From Chara braunii (Eukaryota > Streptophyta > Charophyceae > Charales > Characeae): a stretch of 32,336 nt of DNA. Both the position numbers and the translations under genes were made by a program. Location: contig BFEA01000039.1 in NCBI GenBank assembly GCA_003427395.1, forward strand, positions 118,886 to 151,221, given 5' to 3'. Position 1 is the stretch's first letter, and each line of letters starts with the position of its first letter. This document shows positions 1 to 9,581 of the stretch, one piece after another. The notes under the pieces are model-generated. The model searched no databases, was not told the origin of the DNA, and saw only the letters and a list, made by a program, of their open reading frames with translations.

Positions 1-260
1 ACAAAAAAAAAAAAAAAAAAAAAAAGGGACAATGGCCTGCAGCTTTGGCTACCTGACCAGGCCCGAAATCGAAATACTCGTCTACCCGGTATACGGGTAT
101 GAGCACTACTACTTTTTTTTGGGGGGGGAGGAGGATAATAGCACTACTACTACTTTTTTATCCGGGGATAAGAACACTACTCCTTTTTTTTTACCTTTTT
201 TTGGAAAGAAAACACACCTGCTTTATATTGCCAAGAGAAAACTACTTAGGCTCGTTTGAA
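1..260. repeat. Low-complexity start of window with degenerate short tandem motif
   Basis: The window opens in a run of A. Between about 95 and 200 the motif GCACTACTAC followed by a T run and a GGGGA/GATA stretch recurs about three times at 40-50 bp spacing. The reading frames here are made of homopolymer runs and look non-coding. Confidence 0.5.
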
Positions 261-283
261 CTGCTGGTGGTAAGAGAAACTGC

Positions 284-604
284 GCATGCTTCTCCCCTTT
301 ATTTTACTTCGTGTTAAATTAAAAAAAAAAAAACAGAATGCGAGATGCCTGATCTCCCACCCCGTTTCCCAGGGGCAGGAAAAGCGTATCTACACCCCTT
401 TTATTCTTTTACATTCCTATAACGTTTGCTAATTCAGAGTGAGGAAGACTGATTTTCTGGTCACACACACACATCATGCAATCGTCCAGCTGAAGCCAAT
501 TGAAACTCGGCATGCTCCTCCCCTTTGATTCTTAATTAAAACCGACGAATGTTGTGACCCCCCTCATCTTCGACATGGTTCCCCAGGGCCGGCAAACCCA
601 TGCC

Positions 605-635
<31 letters not shown>

Positions 636-702
636 GTGTGGAAAAACGACTGATGTTCTGGTCACACATCATGCAATCGTCCAGCAGCTGAAGACAAACT
701 CA
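284..702. repeat. Two-copy tandem duplication (period about 226 bp)
   Basis: The first unit starts at GCATGCTTCTCCCCTTT (284) and the second at GCATGCTCCTCCCCTTT (510). Both later contain CCCAGGG and the motif CTGGTCACAC followed by ATCATGCAATCGTCCAGC (about 457-492 and 657-686). The second unit carries a T run at 608-635 that the first lacks. The copies have clearly diverged. No reading frame is shared, so this is a non-coding duplication. Confidence 0.7.
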
Positions 703-943
703 AGCGAGATCCCACCACGCATCCTACGGTCGTTGCCGGCTGGCTGCAGTTATGCTTGTCTTAGGCCCCTTGGCTAGACAGTGTGATCACTTAAAATTAT
801 AAAGACACTCCTCAGTGTTCATCAGCATACCATAAAAGAGTCATATCATCACATGTTACATTCACGGTATCGTCACCATAGCAGCCGCATGCCATTATAC
901 GTTCTATCTCACTGGATGTGGCGATTGGCCTGGCCGCAACGGT
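703..943. other. Unassigned spacer
   Basis: Mixed-composition sequence with no convincing reading frame, RNA gene or repeat visible to me. Confidence 0.4.
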
Positions 944-1374
944 GTGGAGAGGAGGAGAGGGATGAAAGGGAGGGAAGAGGAAGAAGAGGGACAAGAGGGA
1001 CAAGAGGGACAAGAGGGAGAGAAAGAACGAGGAGGAGTACTGAAGAAGAAAAGGTGGCAATAGAGAGGAGGAGGAGAGATGGGAGCAGAGGAGGAGAATG
1101 AGACAGAGGGGATGGAGAAAGAGGAGGAAAGGTGGGAGGGAAATGTGGGAGGAGGAGGAAAGGTGATCGAGATGGAGAATGAGACAGGGGATGGAGAACA
1201 GAGAGGAGGAAGGTGGGAGGAGGAGGTGGAGGAGAAGGAAGAGAAGAAAGACGGGAGGAGAAAGGGTGGGAGGAGGAGGAGGAGGAGGAGGAGGAGAATG
1301 AAAGGCCGGGCGAAAAGGAGGAGGAGGAGGAGGAGGAGAAGGAGAAGGAAAGTCCGGTAAAAGACGCGTAGGAG
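944..1374 (+). repeat. Long polypurine (GGA/GAG-rich) tract
   Basis: For about 430 bp the plus strand is almost purely G and A. It includes a 10-bp repeat (GGGACAAGAG) in tandem near 988-1020 and (GGA)n runs near 1268-1345. Reading frames crossing it encode only Glu/Arg/Gly-rich or, on the other strand, Ser/Leu/Pro-rich low complexity and should not be called genes. A homopurine tract of this length with local mirror symmetry can adopt triplex (H-DNA) structure. That is general knowledge, not something seen here. Confidence 0.85.
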
Positions 1375-2330
1375 GAGGGGCGTGGCCATGGAACAGTGAA
1401 GCTTACCTATGCACGACGGCTTCAGAGGTGAACGAAGGACGTCAACAAACGAGCGGCATGCGGCAACTACAACATGCGAACACGCTGATGCAAAACGGCG
1501 ATGCCATGAACCAGTAAAATGATACTAAAATCACAAAGGTTAAAAAGACCACATGTAAATGCTTTCAAATTGGACATGCAAGCGGGAAATGTGGAAAGTT
1601 TTGCCACTTGGCTCCTCGCCGCACCAATCATCGGGTGTGAAAAGGACAAAAATAACGGCAGGTGTATCTTTCCTCCTTCTACCCGTAGATACGCTCTCCG
1701 TTTCGCACATTTGGCCCTTGGAGAGTAGGACAGTGGGGGCCGGCCTTGAGGGTCGAACTCCACCGTCCAGGAAGGAAACGGTAATGCTAAAAGATCATTA
1801 CACCACCGGCCATTCTAAATACCCGCAATACCAAAAAGTCGTCGGCCTGATCGAACCGTGTAATCGGCTGGTATTGTCAAAATCGAAATGAAAAAGATGT
1901 GCCCAGCTGAAGGAACCAGCCTCGGTAATTGGACTTCCCTTGTGGCACCCCAGCAGTCAAACCACCGGTACTTCCGGGGCGAACAAGAAAAATGGTGAGC
2001 GCTCGCAGAGCTCTGCTGAGCCTCGTGGAGGGGGTGGTGCCTCGGTCGAGACACAAATGTTTTGGGGCCCCAGCCTCCGTCAGGAACCAGAGGTCGGACC
2101 TGTGATTGCACATTTCCGTACAAGTGGCAGTACAAAGGCCATAGGGGCCTCTGGGAAGGGAAGGTGGCCTATCCTGTCAGGACAACCATCGCGCTGCCAG
2201 CGATCACCATGGGTCGAGTCCTTGGCCTCTACAAAACCCTGGGCTTCTATTAAAAAAAAAAAAATGCCATAGGGGCTGGAAGGATCTTCCTTAGCGCATG
2301 CCAAGCGCTAAGCGGCACAAACGTTGTATG
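1375..2330. other. Gene-free stretch
   Basis: Several overlapping frames of 60-120 codons are open on both strands, but none shows a domain or motif I recognise and they shadow each other. Probably decayed repeat sequence. Nothing else identified. Confidence 0.4.
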
Positions 2331-2469
2331 GCATCGTTCAAGTTGGCTGTAACTGGATGACATTTATGGGAAATAGTCGAGCCCTAGCCTCATGGATGAA
2401 GGGTCGTCTAGTGACGATGTCGAGCACATCAGTCCCGCAGGGGGACCCTCCCGGCCGCGTCACGCAGGA

Positions 2470-2820
2470 TTTTTGCAGGACTTTTTTCGTGAGGGAGCTT
2501 TCGTCGCTCCGACCGAGTGCACCAACCACACCTCTCGCGAACGCCTACGACAGGATAGGGGTCATGAGAGGCACAACTTACCTCTACCCAAGGGGCTGTC
2601 ACAACTCTTGGATTTGCGTATCCCTGCCGAGCTATCAAACCACGTGCAAAAGTTGCTCGGGTGCAATCGCAGAGGAGGCCTAGCCGACGCCGTTTCTCGT
2701 ACACTGTAGCATAGCGGGTACGTGCGGTCGAAAGCCTTAATCGGACCCGTTCGCAAACCGATGCTTTGGGAGCTGATCTCCCAAGCGTGGATCTGCACCG
2801 GTCGACTAAAATGGTTCATC
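2470..2820 (+). pseudogene. Gag C-terminal-like dispersed repeat, copy A
   Basis: Homologous at DNA level to 17130-17455 (plus) and 14470-14757 (minus). In the shared frame all three read a Pro/Tyr-rich stretch beginning SAPTxPL...YDRIG, then xRGTxYL; an Ala-Ile-Ala-Glu block and a LV(R/H)CSI motif follow in copies A and B. In the copy at 17.1 kb this frame is the continuation of a Ty3/gypsy gag, so I read copy A as an isolated gag C-terminal fragment. A different frame also stays open here to a TAG at 2707, with a length difference of 3 nt between copies A and B. Stops (for example after IAEEA) break the gag frame. Confidence 0.55.
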
Positions 2821-3146
2821 TAATCACGCGATACGCTTTACAAAATAAAACCAAACTCCAAACATAATTCGTATTTAGTCTCTTTTTCACGTCCGACCCA
2901 TAACCTTTTGACAATAGAAATAGACGGGTGTCGCGCTGTCATACCAAATACCCTTACAAAGGTATTTGGTGTACTTTTTGCAAGTCACTCCTAGCGCGGC
3001 CTCGTTCAATGTTGACAGCTTGGACGTGGGGGAAAGTTGAATCTTCCCCCGGGTGAGTGCGGTGCGCGATGTGTGGAGGGTGAAGCGAGGTCCTCTAAGA
3101 CCTAAGGGTATGTGACGTCGAAGAACACCAGCAATGGCCCCCGCTT

Positions 3147-3148
<2 letters not shown>

Positions 3149-3183
<35 letters not shown>

Positions 3184-3198
3184 TTTCCCCAAAAAATC

Positions 3199-3241
<43 letters not shown>
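3149..3241. repeat. Paired poly-T tracts
   Basis: Two T runs (about 32 and 40 nt), separated by 21 nt. They could be A-tails of minus-strand retroposons or simple slippage products. No flanking duplication was checked. Confidence 0.7.
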
Positions 3242-3244
<3 letters not shown>

Positions 3245-3363
3245 CGATGTCCCAAAGAACTCCTCGTTTCTTGTTCTTTCAGTTTTTATTTTATTTTTAT
3301 TTTTTATTGTTATTTTATTCCAACAGGGCTTGGCATTGGCTCCGAGGCCGGAGATGTTACCAA

Positions 3364-3740
3364 CCGACGATAGCTCAATTGGTACACCAGTGACCTATAG
3401 AGATACAGACCTGAGTTCGAACCCCACTAGAGGTTGCGGAGTGGGAGTTTTATGGCCTAAGTGAAATACCACTACTTTAACGGTTATTTTACTTATTTTC
3501 GTGAGGTAGAGTCGGGACTTGTCCTTGCTTCTCGATCCAAAGTGCAGGCCTCGTGGCCTGTTCAATTAAAGTGAAAGACCTTTTTAAGTGAGGACTTTGG
3601 CTGGAATGGAACATCTATTAAAAGATAACGATGTCAGAGCAGAAACCCTTACGAGGGTATCTGCTCGAGATTTTCGATCTCGGGCATTGTCCGACTGATG
3701 GTAAAATTTTGTTTGAATGGATTCACTTAATGAGATTCAT
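3364..3740 (+). mobile_element. SINE-like chimera: tRNA-derived head plus 28S rRNA domain V body
   Basis: The head (about 3364-3436) has a perfect pol III A box, TAGCTCAATTGG at 3371-3382, and a B box, GAGTTCGAACC at 3413-3423, at normal tRNA spacing. The body starts about 25 nt later. From about 3440 it reads AGTGAAATACCACTACTTTAA, then a TTACTTATT block. Further on come GGACTTTGGCTGG (about 3590) and CATCTATTAAAAGATAACG (about 3611-3630). These match, in order, the conserved eukaryotic LSU rRNA segment around GUGAAAUACCACUAC...UUUGGCUGGGGCGGCACAUCUGUUAAA...GAUAACG. The tail from 3640 to 3740 is rRNA-like at best and recurs at 4150-4262. I infer a retroposed tRNA/28S chimera; I cannot rule out independent adjacency. 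Confidence 0.65.
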
Positions 3741-4040
3741 GTATTTGTCAAATTGATTGAAAGTGTATCTACGACCAAATGGCTAAAACGTTTTTACCTA
3801 CATTTGGACATTTGCGGCATGCGAGAGCGACGACAAGGATTGGTAGCGTGACCATCCGGCCTCGCATTGACAAGGTTACAGAGGCAAACAACCATTTAAA
3901 TACTAAATCTAAATTTATTATATATAGAATAGTGACATGCGACTTAGCAGCCGCGCGATTTAGGGTTTAAGTGACAAAAAAAAAAACGGTCTCATTGCTT
4001 GTGCGATCATGGTGAGAAAGGCGCGGGGGTTAATAAACTT
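3741..4040. other. Unassigned spacer
   Basis: AT-rich sequence without a convincing gene. One 63-codon frame is open (3779-3970) but shows no recognisable feature. Confidence 0.35.
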
Positions 4041-4044
4041 TTGC

Positions 4045-4118
4045 TCTTAAAACTGCCCCGTTAAGGCTTGAACCCGCATCAAAATGATATGGGGTCAGCG
4101 TGCTGCCCTACAAGGTTG
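4045..4118 (-). repeat. tRNA-derived sequence (SINE head or tRNA pseudogene)
   Basis: On the minus strand a GGCAGCACGCTGAC D/anticodon-side segment is followed by a CCCATAT loop, a B-box-like GGGTTCAAGCC and an acceptor-like ACGGGGCA end. Spacing resembles a tRNA, perhaps Met-like from the CAT in the loop, but the cloverleaf is imperfect. Confidence 0.5.
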
Positions 4119-4129
4119 GGCACGCGTCT

Positions 4130-4262
4130 GATATGGGGATGGGTGGCCAGCTGGCAGGAGGCTAACATCTATCGGCTTAGAAACCTTGACAAGGGTATGT
4201 GCCCTGTATTTTCAATGTCAGACATTATTCGGTCTCTTAAATAAATTTTGCTTAAGATATTT
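4130..4262 (+). repeat. Second copy of the SINE-like 3' tail
   Basis: Shares with 3600-3725 the ordered blocks CTGG, AACATCTAT, AAACC, AAGGGTAT (AGGGTAT in both), ATTTTC, CATT and AAATTTTG. It supports the view that the 3364-3740 unit is a repeated element and not a unique junction. Confidence 0.45.
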
Positions 4263-4527
4263 GACTTGATGAAAAAGAAAATTTTCCCAAAGTCTATTCT
4301 GACTCATCCTTTGATTAAGAACTCAAAGTTTTTGTGCTTAAAAACAAACATCTAACTACCAACAAATATAACGGAAAGGGTGGACGGTGTGACCGATTTT
4401 TTCTTTGCGTAAATGGAGCGGAGAGGCAGTCGATAGTAGAAATACTGAATTTAAAGTTTATTTTGTTTCAAATTATGACGCGTGATTCAAACTCAAAAGG
4501 TTCAGACCTATTTTATGTAAGAGATTG

Positions 4528-4605
4528 CCCCGTCGGGACTCGAACTAGCGCCGATGAGTTGAAAGGTATGCGTTCTGCTCTAATGGCATAGGCACGTGCT
4601 TGCTT
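4528..4605 (-). repeat. tRNA-derived sequence (SINE head)
   Basis: On the minus strand the segment contains CATTAGAGCAG, an anticodon-like ACCTTTCAACTC and a good B box, TAGTTCGAGTCCCGAC. It ends GGGGCA, like the 4045-4118 sequence, suggesting related elements. Confidence 0.55.
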
Positions 4606-4728
4606 CGATAGACGACGATAGGCAGTTTGAATAGCAGGGGCAGGCGGAGACCTGTTGGACTGTATGATAAATATTCATGTCGGGCACAACCTTCATATCG
4701 AAGGGTTGTTCTTATCTGATGCGAAATA

Positions 4729-4815
4729 GGCGCTAGCCCAGTAGGATAACATGTGAGATTCTCACCCAGTGAATATCGGGATCCAACCCGACAGGATACC
4801 ACTTGGGCTAGCTCC
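4729..4815 (+). repeat. tRNA-Glu-like pseudogene or SINE head
   Basis: A perfect A box, TAGCCCAGTAGG, is followed by AGGATAACA and TTCTCACCC (as in tRNA-Glu with anticodon TTC) and a T-arm TCGGG/CCCGA. The whole is bounded by complementary ends GCTAGCCCA and TGGGCTAGC. The span is longer than a functional tRNA and the anticodon stem is weak, so I call it tRNA-derived. Confidence 0.6.
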
Positions 4816-4895
4816 TTTTGGAGCAGCCCACCGAGAAGAACATGAGGCCCGATCGATTTCTACCGTGAAATCATCCGATCGCACAATCGAAATCG

Positions 4896-4978
4896 ACCAC
4901 GCGGAGAATAGCATGACCCCTAGGCAAGGATGACATGCATAAATCGAAAAAATGTCTGGTTCGATTCCCCGAGGAATC
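4896..4978 (+). repeat. tRNA-derived sequence with perfect B box
   Basis: GGTTCGATTCC near 4957-4967 is a textbook B box. GACAT/ATGTC can form a stem upstream of it, but the D-arm is not clear. It is the fourth tRNA-like stretch within about 1 kb. Confidence 0.45.
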
Positions 4979-5053
4979 TAATTTGAACTTGTGTATTAAC
5001 AAACCCATATGCGGGCTCCGAGTGGAAGGTCGTTGGCCTCGTGCCAACGAATT

Positions 5054-5071
5054 AAAAAAAAAAAAAAAAAA
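5054..5071 (+). repeat. Poly-A run after tRNA-like unit
   Basis: An A run of about 18 nt, roughly 80 nt downstream of the tRNA-derived sequence. It could be the tail of that retroposed unit. Confidence 0.45.
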
Positions 5072-5400
5072 GTCAAACGACATGTGGCACGTTACGAATT
5101 GATAGGGACTTACAGTCTTTATGGATGGTTGTGAGTACTCGTGATAACGGGCAACCGTTCCTCAGTAGGTAAGTTTTGTTCTTTCTTTTATTTCTAAATC
5201 CATCTTTTAAAATTTTGTTTTATTTTTTTTTCTTTTTCTTCTTTAAATCTATTTTTCTCGTTTTTTTGCGAGATGCACTACGCTTGTTCGTCTAAAAGAA
5301 CGGCCTGCAAAAGATAAAATGAACAAAATTGAATGAATCTACCACTAAAACATGAAAACATACACTATTACGTTTGCGTGTGTGTGTGTGTGCCTGTAGG
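5072..5400. other. Unassigned T-rich spacer
   Basis: T-rich in its middle, with a short (GT)n at about 5378-5392. No gene or structural RNA recognised. Confidence 0.4.
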
Positions 5401-5401
5401 G

Positions 5402-5443
<42 letters not shown>

Positions 5444-5645
5444 AAAAAAAAACACGTGAAGTCTTCAATCCCGACGCGGACCTCATGTTACTTCCATCGA
5501 TAGAATAGGCAACATCAGAATGAATTTGCATCCAGAACATGGAAATATTCACTACCACTCGTGGCTTGCCCCACCCCGTTCGGCCTGGATTTGAACTTGG
5601 GTCTGTATTTCAATAGACGAGGACGAGGCGTGCAGATAAGTGGTT
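5402..5645 (-). mobile_element. Probable second tRNA/28S SINE-like copy, minus strand
   Basis: Reading the minus strand from 5645, TCTATTGAAATACAGACC and a B box AGTTCAAATCC resemble the head at 3395-3425 (CTATAGAGATACAGACC, GAGTTCGAACC). Downstream come AGTGGTAGTGAAT and then AGGTCCGCGTCGGG and ATTGAAGAC, which resemble LSU rRNA domain V (AAGGUCC...UCGGG...GGGUUGAAGACA). The copy then runs into a long homopolymer (A on plus, 5402-5455). The A box is missing or decayed. Less clear than the 3.4-kb copy. Confidence 0.45.
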
Positions 5646-6134
5646 TCTGCTATTCGTTTTTTCCTTTTCCTTTTTTTTTTTGTCTTGTCATTCCCCTCCT
5701 TTGTTTCGTGGCCGTTGGGGAGTGGGAATCGAAAAAATAGAGAAGGGGGTTTAACTAGGAAAAAAAAAAAAAAAAAAAAAAACGAGGCAGATTGCTTCAA
5801 GGTTGGGAAAGAAACAATCGATCCGGCTGTGTGGGAGCGTAATGGCTCCCACTTCGTTTATAAGCAATTTTTTGTGGTGACGAGATCTTGGATCTCACGG
5901 CTCACTGCGTGCGCGTGAAAGGGAGGAGTTGGAAAAGGGGAGGACCTATATTTCCCAACCTGACAACAACGCTCTCCGTTTTCAGGGGAGGGCAAATAAA
6001 AGTAAGGAGGGGGTTGTTGCATGCAACACCATGACCCTAGCTAAAGTAAGGGTCAGACGGGTGTGGTTAGAATCATTTTTTTTTCTTTTGATTATTTTCT
6101 TTCGTACCTCTGACAGAAACTGCCAAAGGTATAT
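5646..6134. other. Unassigned DNA left of the Penelope-like element
   Basis: Contains an A run at about 5760-5782 and small frames of no recognisable content. No gene supported. Confidence 0.4.
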
Positions 6135-6689
6135 GATATGATATGATGGTAGTCTCACACAGATGTAACTAACAGTAGTAACACACACAGTGTAGCACAA
6201 CACAGGTGATACTAGTAGCACACAGTGTAGAAAGACGCGGTCATCGTAGTGACAGTAGACATGTGATGTAAAACCAGAGGGTTTTTCCCACTTGCAAAGC
6301 CAAGAAACCCAGAAACCGCTGCTTACCACACGCCAACTGCGGGCGATAGTTTACAGTCGTCACGGTCGACCATCGGCCGCAGAACCCAAGAGGCCCATTA
6401 CCACTGTCTACGTATTTATAGTCCATTCGACAAAAAGTGGATGGGACAGGTCCCTCCTTCAAGGTGGGACTGTCCAAACAAGAAACTTCCAGACGGTACC
6501 ACGCCGGTCCGACTGGACCAAAAACATAGTGTCCCCGGTCCTAACTAGGAATCAGTCAAAACCACAGAGCAAAGTTTACTTATACCTCAGAACTACCTTC
6601 AAAAATTCGAATACAAATAAAAGAAGCCAAAACAGACAAAATACACAACATATACTAGAAGATAAGCATCCGAGATCCAAACCCTGTCC
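6135..6689 (-). repeat. Left direct repeat (pseudo-LTR) of the PLE
   Basis: Near-identical to 11031-11585, differing by scattered substitutions and 2-3 nt indels (for example CCATTACCACTGTC against CCATTACCACTACTGTC). It contains the short motif AGTAGCACACAGTGTAG, repeated in degenerate form. A minus-strand frame of about 78 codons is open in both copies but shows no domain. I searched by eye for a hammerhead core (CUGAUGA...GAAA), which some PLEs carry in these repeats, and did not find a convincing one. Confidence 0.9.
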
Positions 6690-6761
6690 TAACAGATCGG
6701 ATACGAGGGCTCAATACCTGTTCACCCTCGTCCGAGGACCAGCAAGCAGTGTTGCCCAGCC

Positions 6762-8033
6762 TCAAGTGTCACAAATCAGGTTCGTGGTTTTCCTCCATAG
6801 CCCATCTCTTCTGCTTTCAAATCGTCGGAACACCCGATTTACAAATCTCTCTTGGAAGTCCTTCTTCATTAATTCTTGTTGAAGCCCCAAAACCTTCACC
6901 GGTATCTCTGAACGTATCGAGGTGTTCCAATCGATACGGTGAAGGTGGCTTCTGATGACTGCGTTTTTTTGCTTCTTACTACCCCATGAAAAGAAGGATT
7001 GACCATTCTGGATCTTCAGTGGTTCATCAAACCAAATACTGGATTTGTTCCTGGACAACTGTACACTTCCTAGAAATGGGAAGTTTTGTTTCGTACGAAT
7101 CTTACATCCCAGGAAATTCAAAGTTCCTATTCTGTCATCGGTCCTCTTTAATGTCAAGGTGTCCGGATAACAATCCGCAAGAGCATCGAAGATTACCGAC
7201 CTCATTGTCTCATCTCTACTAGAGATCACGAGTAGAACATCATCAATCAATCTTAAAGCTCCAAAACAGCGAGACAGTCGTCCCAGAGTACAGGTCATCT
7301 GATACTCAGAAAACGCACACATGATGCATGCGATGGGAGGACTCATATTCTTACCCATAGGTACACCAAGTTCCTATTTTAGCAGGACACCTGTAGCGTA
7401 GCAATAGGTATGATTAACCTCAATCTGCACAAATTCCTGAATATCATCCAGGTCAAACTTCTTCCAATGGTCAGCGTCCGTAGTAGTACCAAAAGTCGCC
7501 CCCTTACCTCGGGTGTTAACACGAACTGAGTCGACACCCTTGGATTTAAAGTGATCGACGATCCAGTCAATGAATTCTAGAAGTATCCTATGCGGCAATT
7601 TACTAAACATCTCCTTCACATCGAAGGAGTAGGAAGTAACTACCCGTTCATCGCCGAGTCTATTCAGTTTTTTATTGATGTCATCAAGTCGAGATGTCAA
7701 GTCCGAGACCGACCGCAAGTTAAAGTGCCACTTTTTTGGCAAATTATATAGTAAGTGATTCAATGCCTTACTCACCAGCCGAGCGGTCCGAACTGTCGGT
7801 TCCATGAACGATAGGCAAATTGGTCTAAATCGGCTCAGATGCTTGTGTTTAGGAACAACATAGGCAGCGCCGATTTTTCCCTTGCTGTCCCATTGGACAA
7901 CCTTACTTAGATTAGATCGATTCAGGTTCTCTCTCAATTCCCTCAGAGCGTCTGCTTCAGAATAACTGACAATACGGTAACTAGGATTACACACAAAGGT
8001 TTGCATCTCTCGATGTTTTCGGGAGCGATTCAT
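6762..8033 (-). pseudogene. Penelope-type reverse transcriptase, one in-frame TAG
   Basis: One frame of 423 codons interrupted only by TAG at 7374-7376. RT motifs appear in order: VPKHKHLSRFRPICL (residues 60-74), SFDVKEMF with the first catalytic Asp at about 138, then after the stop GVPMGKNMSPPIA (motif B), RLIDDVLLV (motif C, the two catalytic Asp) and LNFLGCKI. The PMG...SP motif and short thumb are typical of Penelope and telomerase-related RTs. Motif C reads LIDD instead of the usual YxDD. The TAG sits just before motif B and would follow from CAG to TAG, so a very recent knock-out is likely. The N-terminal MQTFVCNPSYR segment looks like an internal RT linker, suggesting the real start lies in another module, now inverted next door. 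Translation start uncertain. Confidence 0.85.
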
Positions 8034-8064
8034 TCTTAACTTAGCTTCTTACCTTACGTTCTGA

Positions 8065-9522
8065 ATTAAGTACGATGACCATGTGGTGATCTCAAAAGTG
8101 AGAAAGGTAGCCAACGATGTTTTGATGAGTTGTCAATTACCTCAGTGTTTCACCCTTCGTGCGAGAAGGAAAATTCGTATCGTAGGCACTAAGAATCCCA
8201 CGATCGTCGATTTGTTGCACAACCACTGAAGAGCTTCCTCATCTGGTGTGCTCATCTGTAACTGTACGGGTTCGTATTTCCCTCGCGTGAATGGTCATGT
8301 GATGTTTCGACTGAGTGAGGTAGCCGATTTGCACCCACTCCTGGCGAATGCGAAGAATATCCCTTGTGTCGAGTGTGCAGACAGACTTAGCCTCCTACGA
8401 CAAGAAATCAGAGAGGGTTTTCGTAGTTGGAAGAATCTGAATGGTTTTGTCTACTCTGATTTGGATTTGTCTACGTGCATTGCTCACACAGACCACGAGA
8501 CCCACTGCGTCTCTGTGAAAGATGTGTTGACTGTGAAAGAACGTTTTGACGGATTGGTATTTGCTCCTGTGGATAGGAATCCGGGTGAATCTGTAATATT
8601 GTGCCCCGGTACGTATTTGTTCGGGTTTTTCGGGATTGATTTTTTGAATAACGAGAGTATTATATATGCAGCGATTTCAGCTTATTGTAAGCATTCCTAC
8701 GTTGGTAAAACCACATGAACCTGTGACGTCAGATGGCGAGAGCATCCCTACGCGGTTAGGAAACGGACTCAGTCCCATTTTCATCAATGGATCTCTTCCT
8801 TTGGCTTCGGGAACTATGTTTTGCTTCCAGTTGATATGCTTGCTGGTCGGGATCTGATCAGACTTGAGGAACTGTATATTGGAAGGTGGTCACCGTTCCT
8901 CAATATTGTGGGGACAAAGGTCTCTAAAAAGTCGAAGAAAAGGAAACCAGGTCGTAAAGAGAGGATTAAGAGTAAGGGGCATCCGACTCGCTTACCTCAG
9001 TTTCGAGGAGTCACACCTGTTCGATTCCGATGTATTGATAATGATGTCGCCTTCCTCGACCTTTATGCTTTTCTGGATTCTTATCTTGAATCGGGGACTC
9101 TTCCTATTCAGATGAGATCTGATGGTGGCACGGATTGGATCCCGAAATGAAAGAAGTTGTCCCGTATGTTTGGTGAAAGTAAAGTGAAACATGATTCCAT
9201 ATGCCGACCGCTGAAAGATTGCAAAGCTTTGTGGGAGAAGGGGGGTGATTTTTAGATCTTGCATATTGTAAAATGGAAGACTAAGTGTAAATACCTGAAG
9301 AACTTACTGGTGGGTATACTACGGAATCCGAGAAAACTGGATGATGTCTACAAGTGGGGTATAAAATCTATCCTCCGTTTGTATCGAGTTATTAAAGACT
9401 TTTCAAAGAAGTCCACACGACCGACATATCTTTGCAACCATCTAACCCGACCATTCAAGGCTAACGATATGACGATGAAACGTAGCAGCTTCTCCAATTT
9501 CTTATCGATACATACCTGAGAA
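8065..9522 (+). pseudogene. PLE N-terminal module plus GIY-YIG endonuclease, on the opposite strand to RT
   Basis: A single frame runs from just after TGA 8062-8064 to the stop at about 9517-9519, broken by TGA at 8227, 8716 and 9148 and TAG at 9253. The N-terminal part has a Cys-rich stretch (ICNC, then NIPC about 40 residues on) and a FAPVDRNPGESVILCP motif. In related PLE proteins, as I recall, this lies directly before the RT. Next comes a GIY-YIG nuclease: IIYAAIS, SYVGKT, RWREH and EELYIGRWSPFLN, spanning about 8655-8905 with the catalytic Tyr, Arg and Glu in place. A basic Lys/Arg stretch and an unassigned C-terminal region follow. The TGA at 8716 falls inside the nuclease. Stops fit CGA-to-TGA decay. 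Confidence 0.75.
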
Positions 9523-9581
9523 CAACGTTTACTGGTGATATATCTACAAATATCCAGCCCGCGGTAGTCCGGAATATCACA

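Noticed and set aside
904-1389. 161-codon minus-strand frame and plus-strand partners
   Set aside because: They only translate the GGA/TCC tract; composition is pure low complexity.
6241-6477. 78-79 codon minus-strand frame conserved in both PLE direct repeats
   Set aside because: Conservation follows from the repeats being near-identical; no domain, and small indels between the copies alter the frame's content.
6135-6689. Hammerhead ribozyme in the PLE repeat
   Set aside because: Looked for the CUGAUGA and GAAA core on both strands; only partial matches such as CGATGA without the correct partner.
7374-9255. Alternative genetic code (stop reassignment) explaining the in-frame stops
   Set aside because: TAG, TGA and TAA are all involved and each can be explained by single transitions; catalytic residues are hit the same way in the Ty3/gypsy element.
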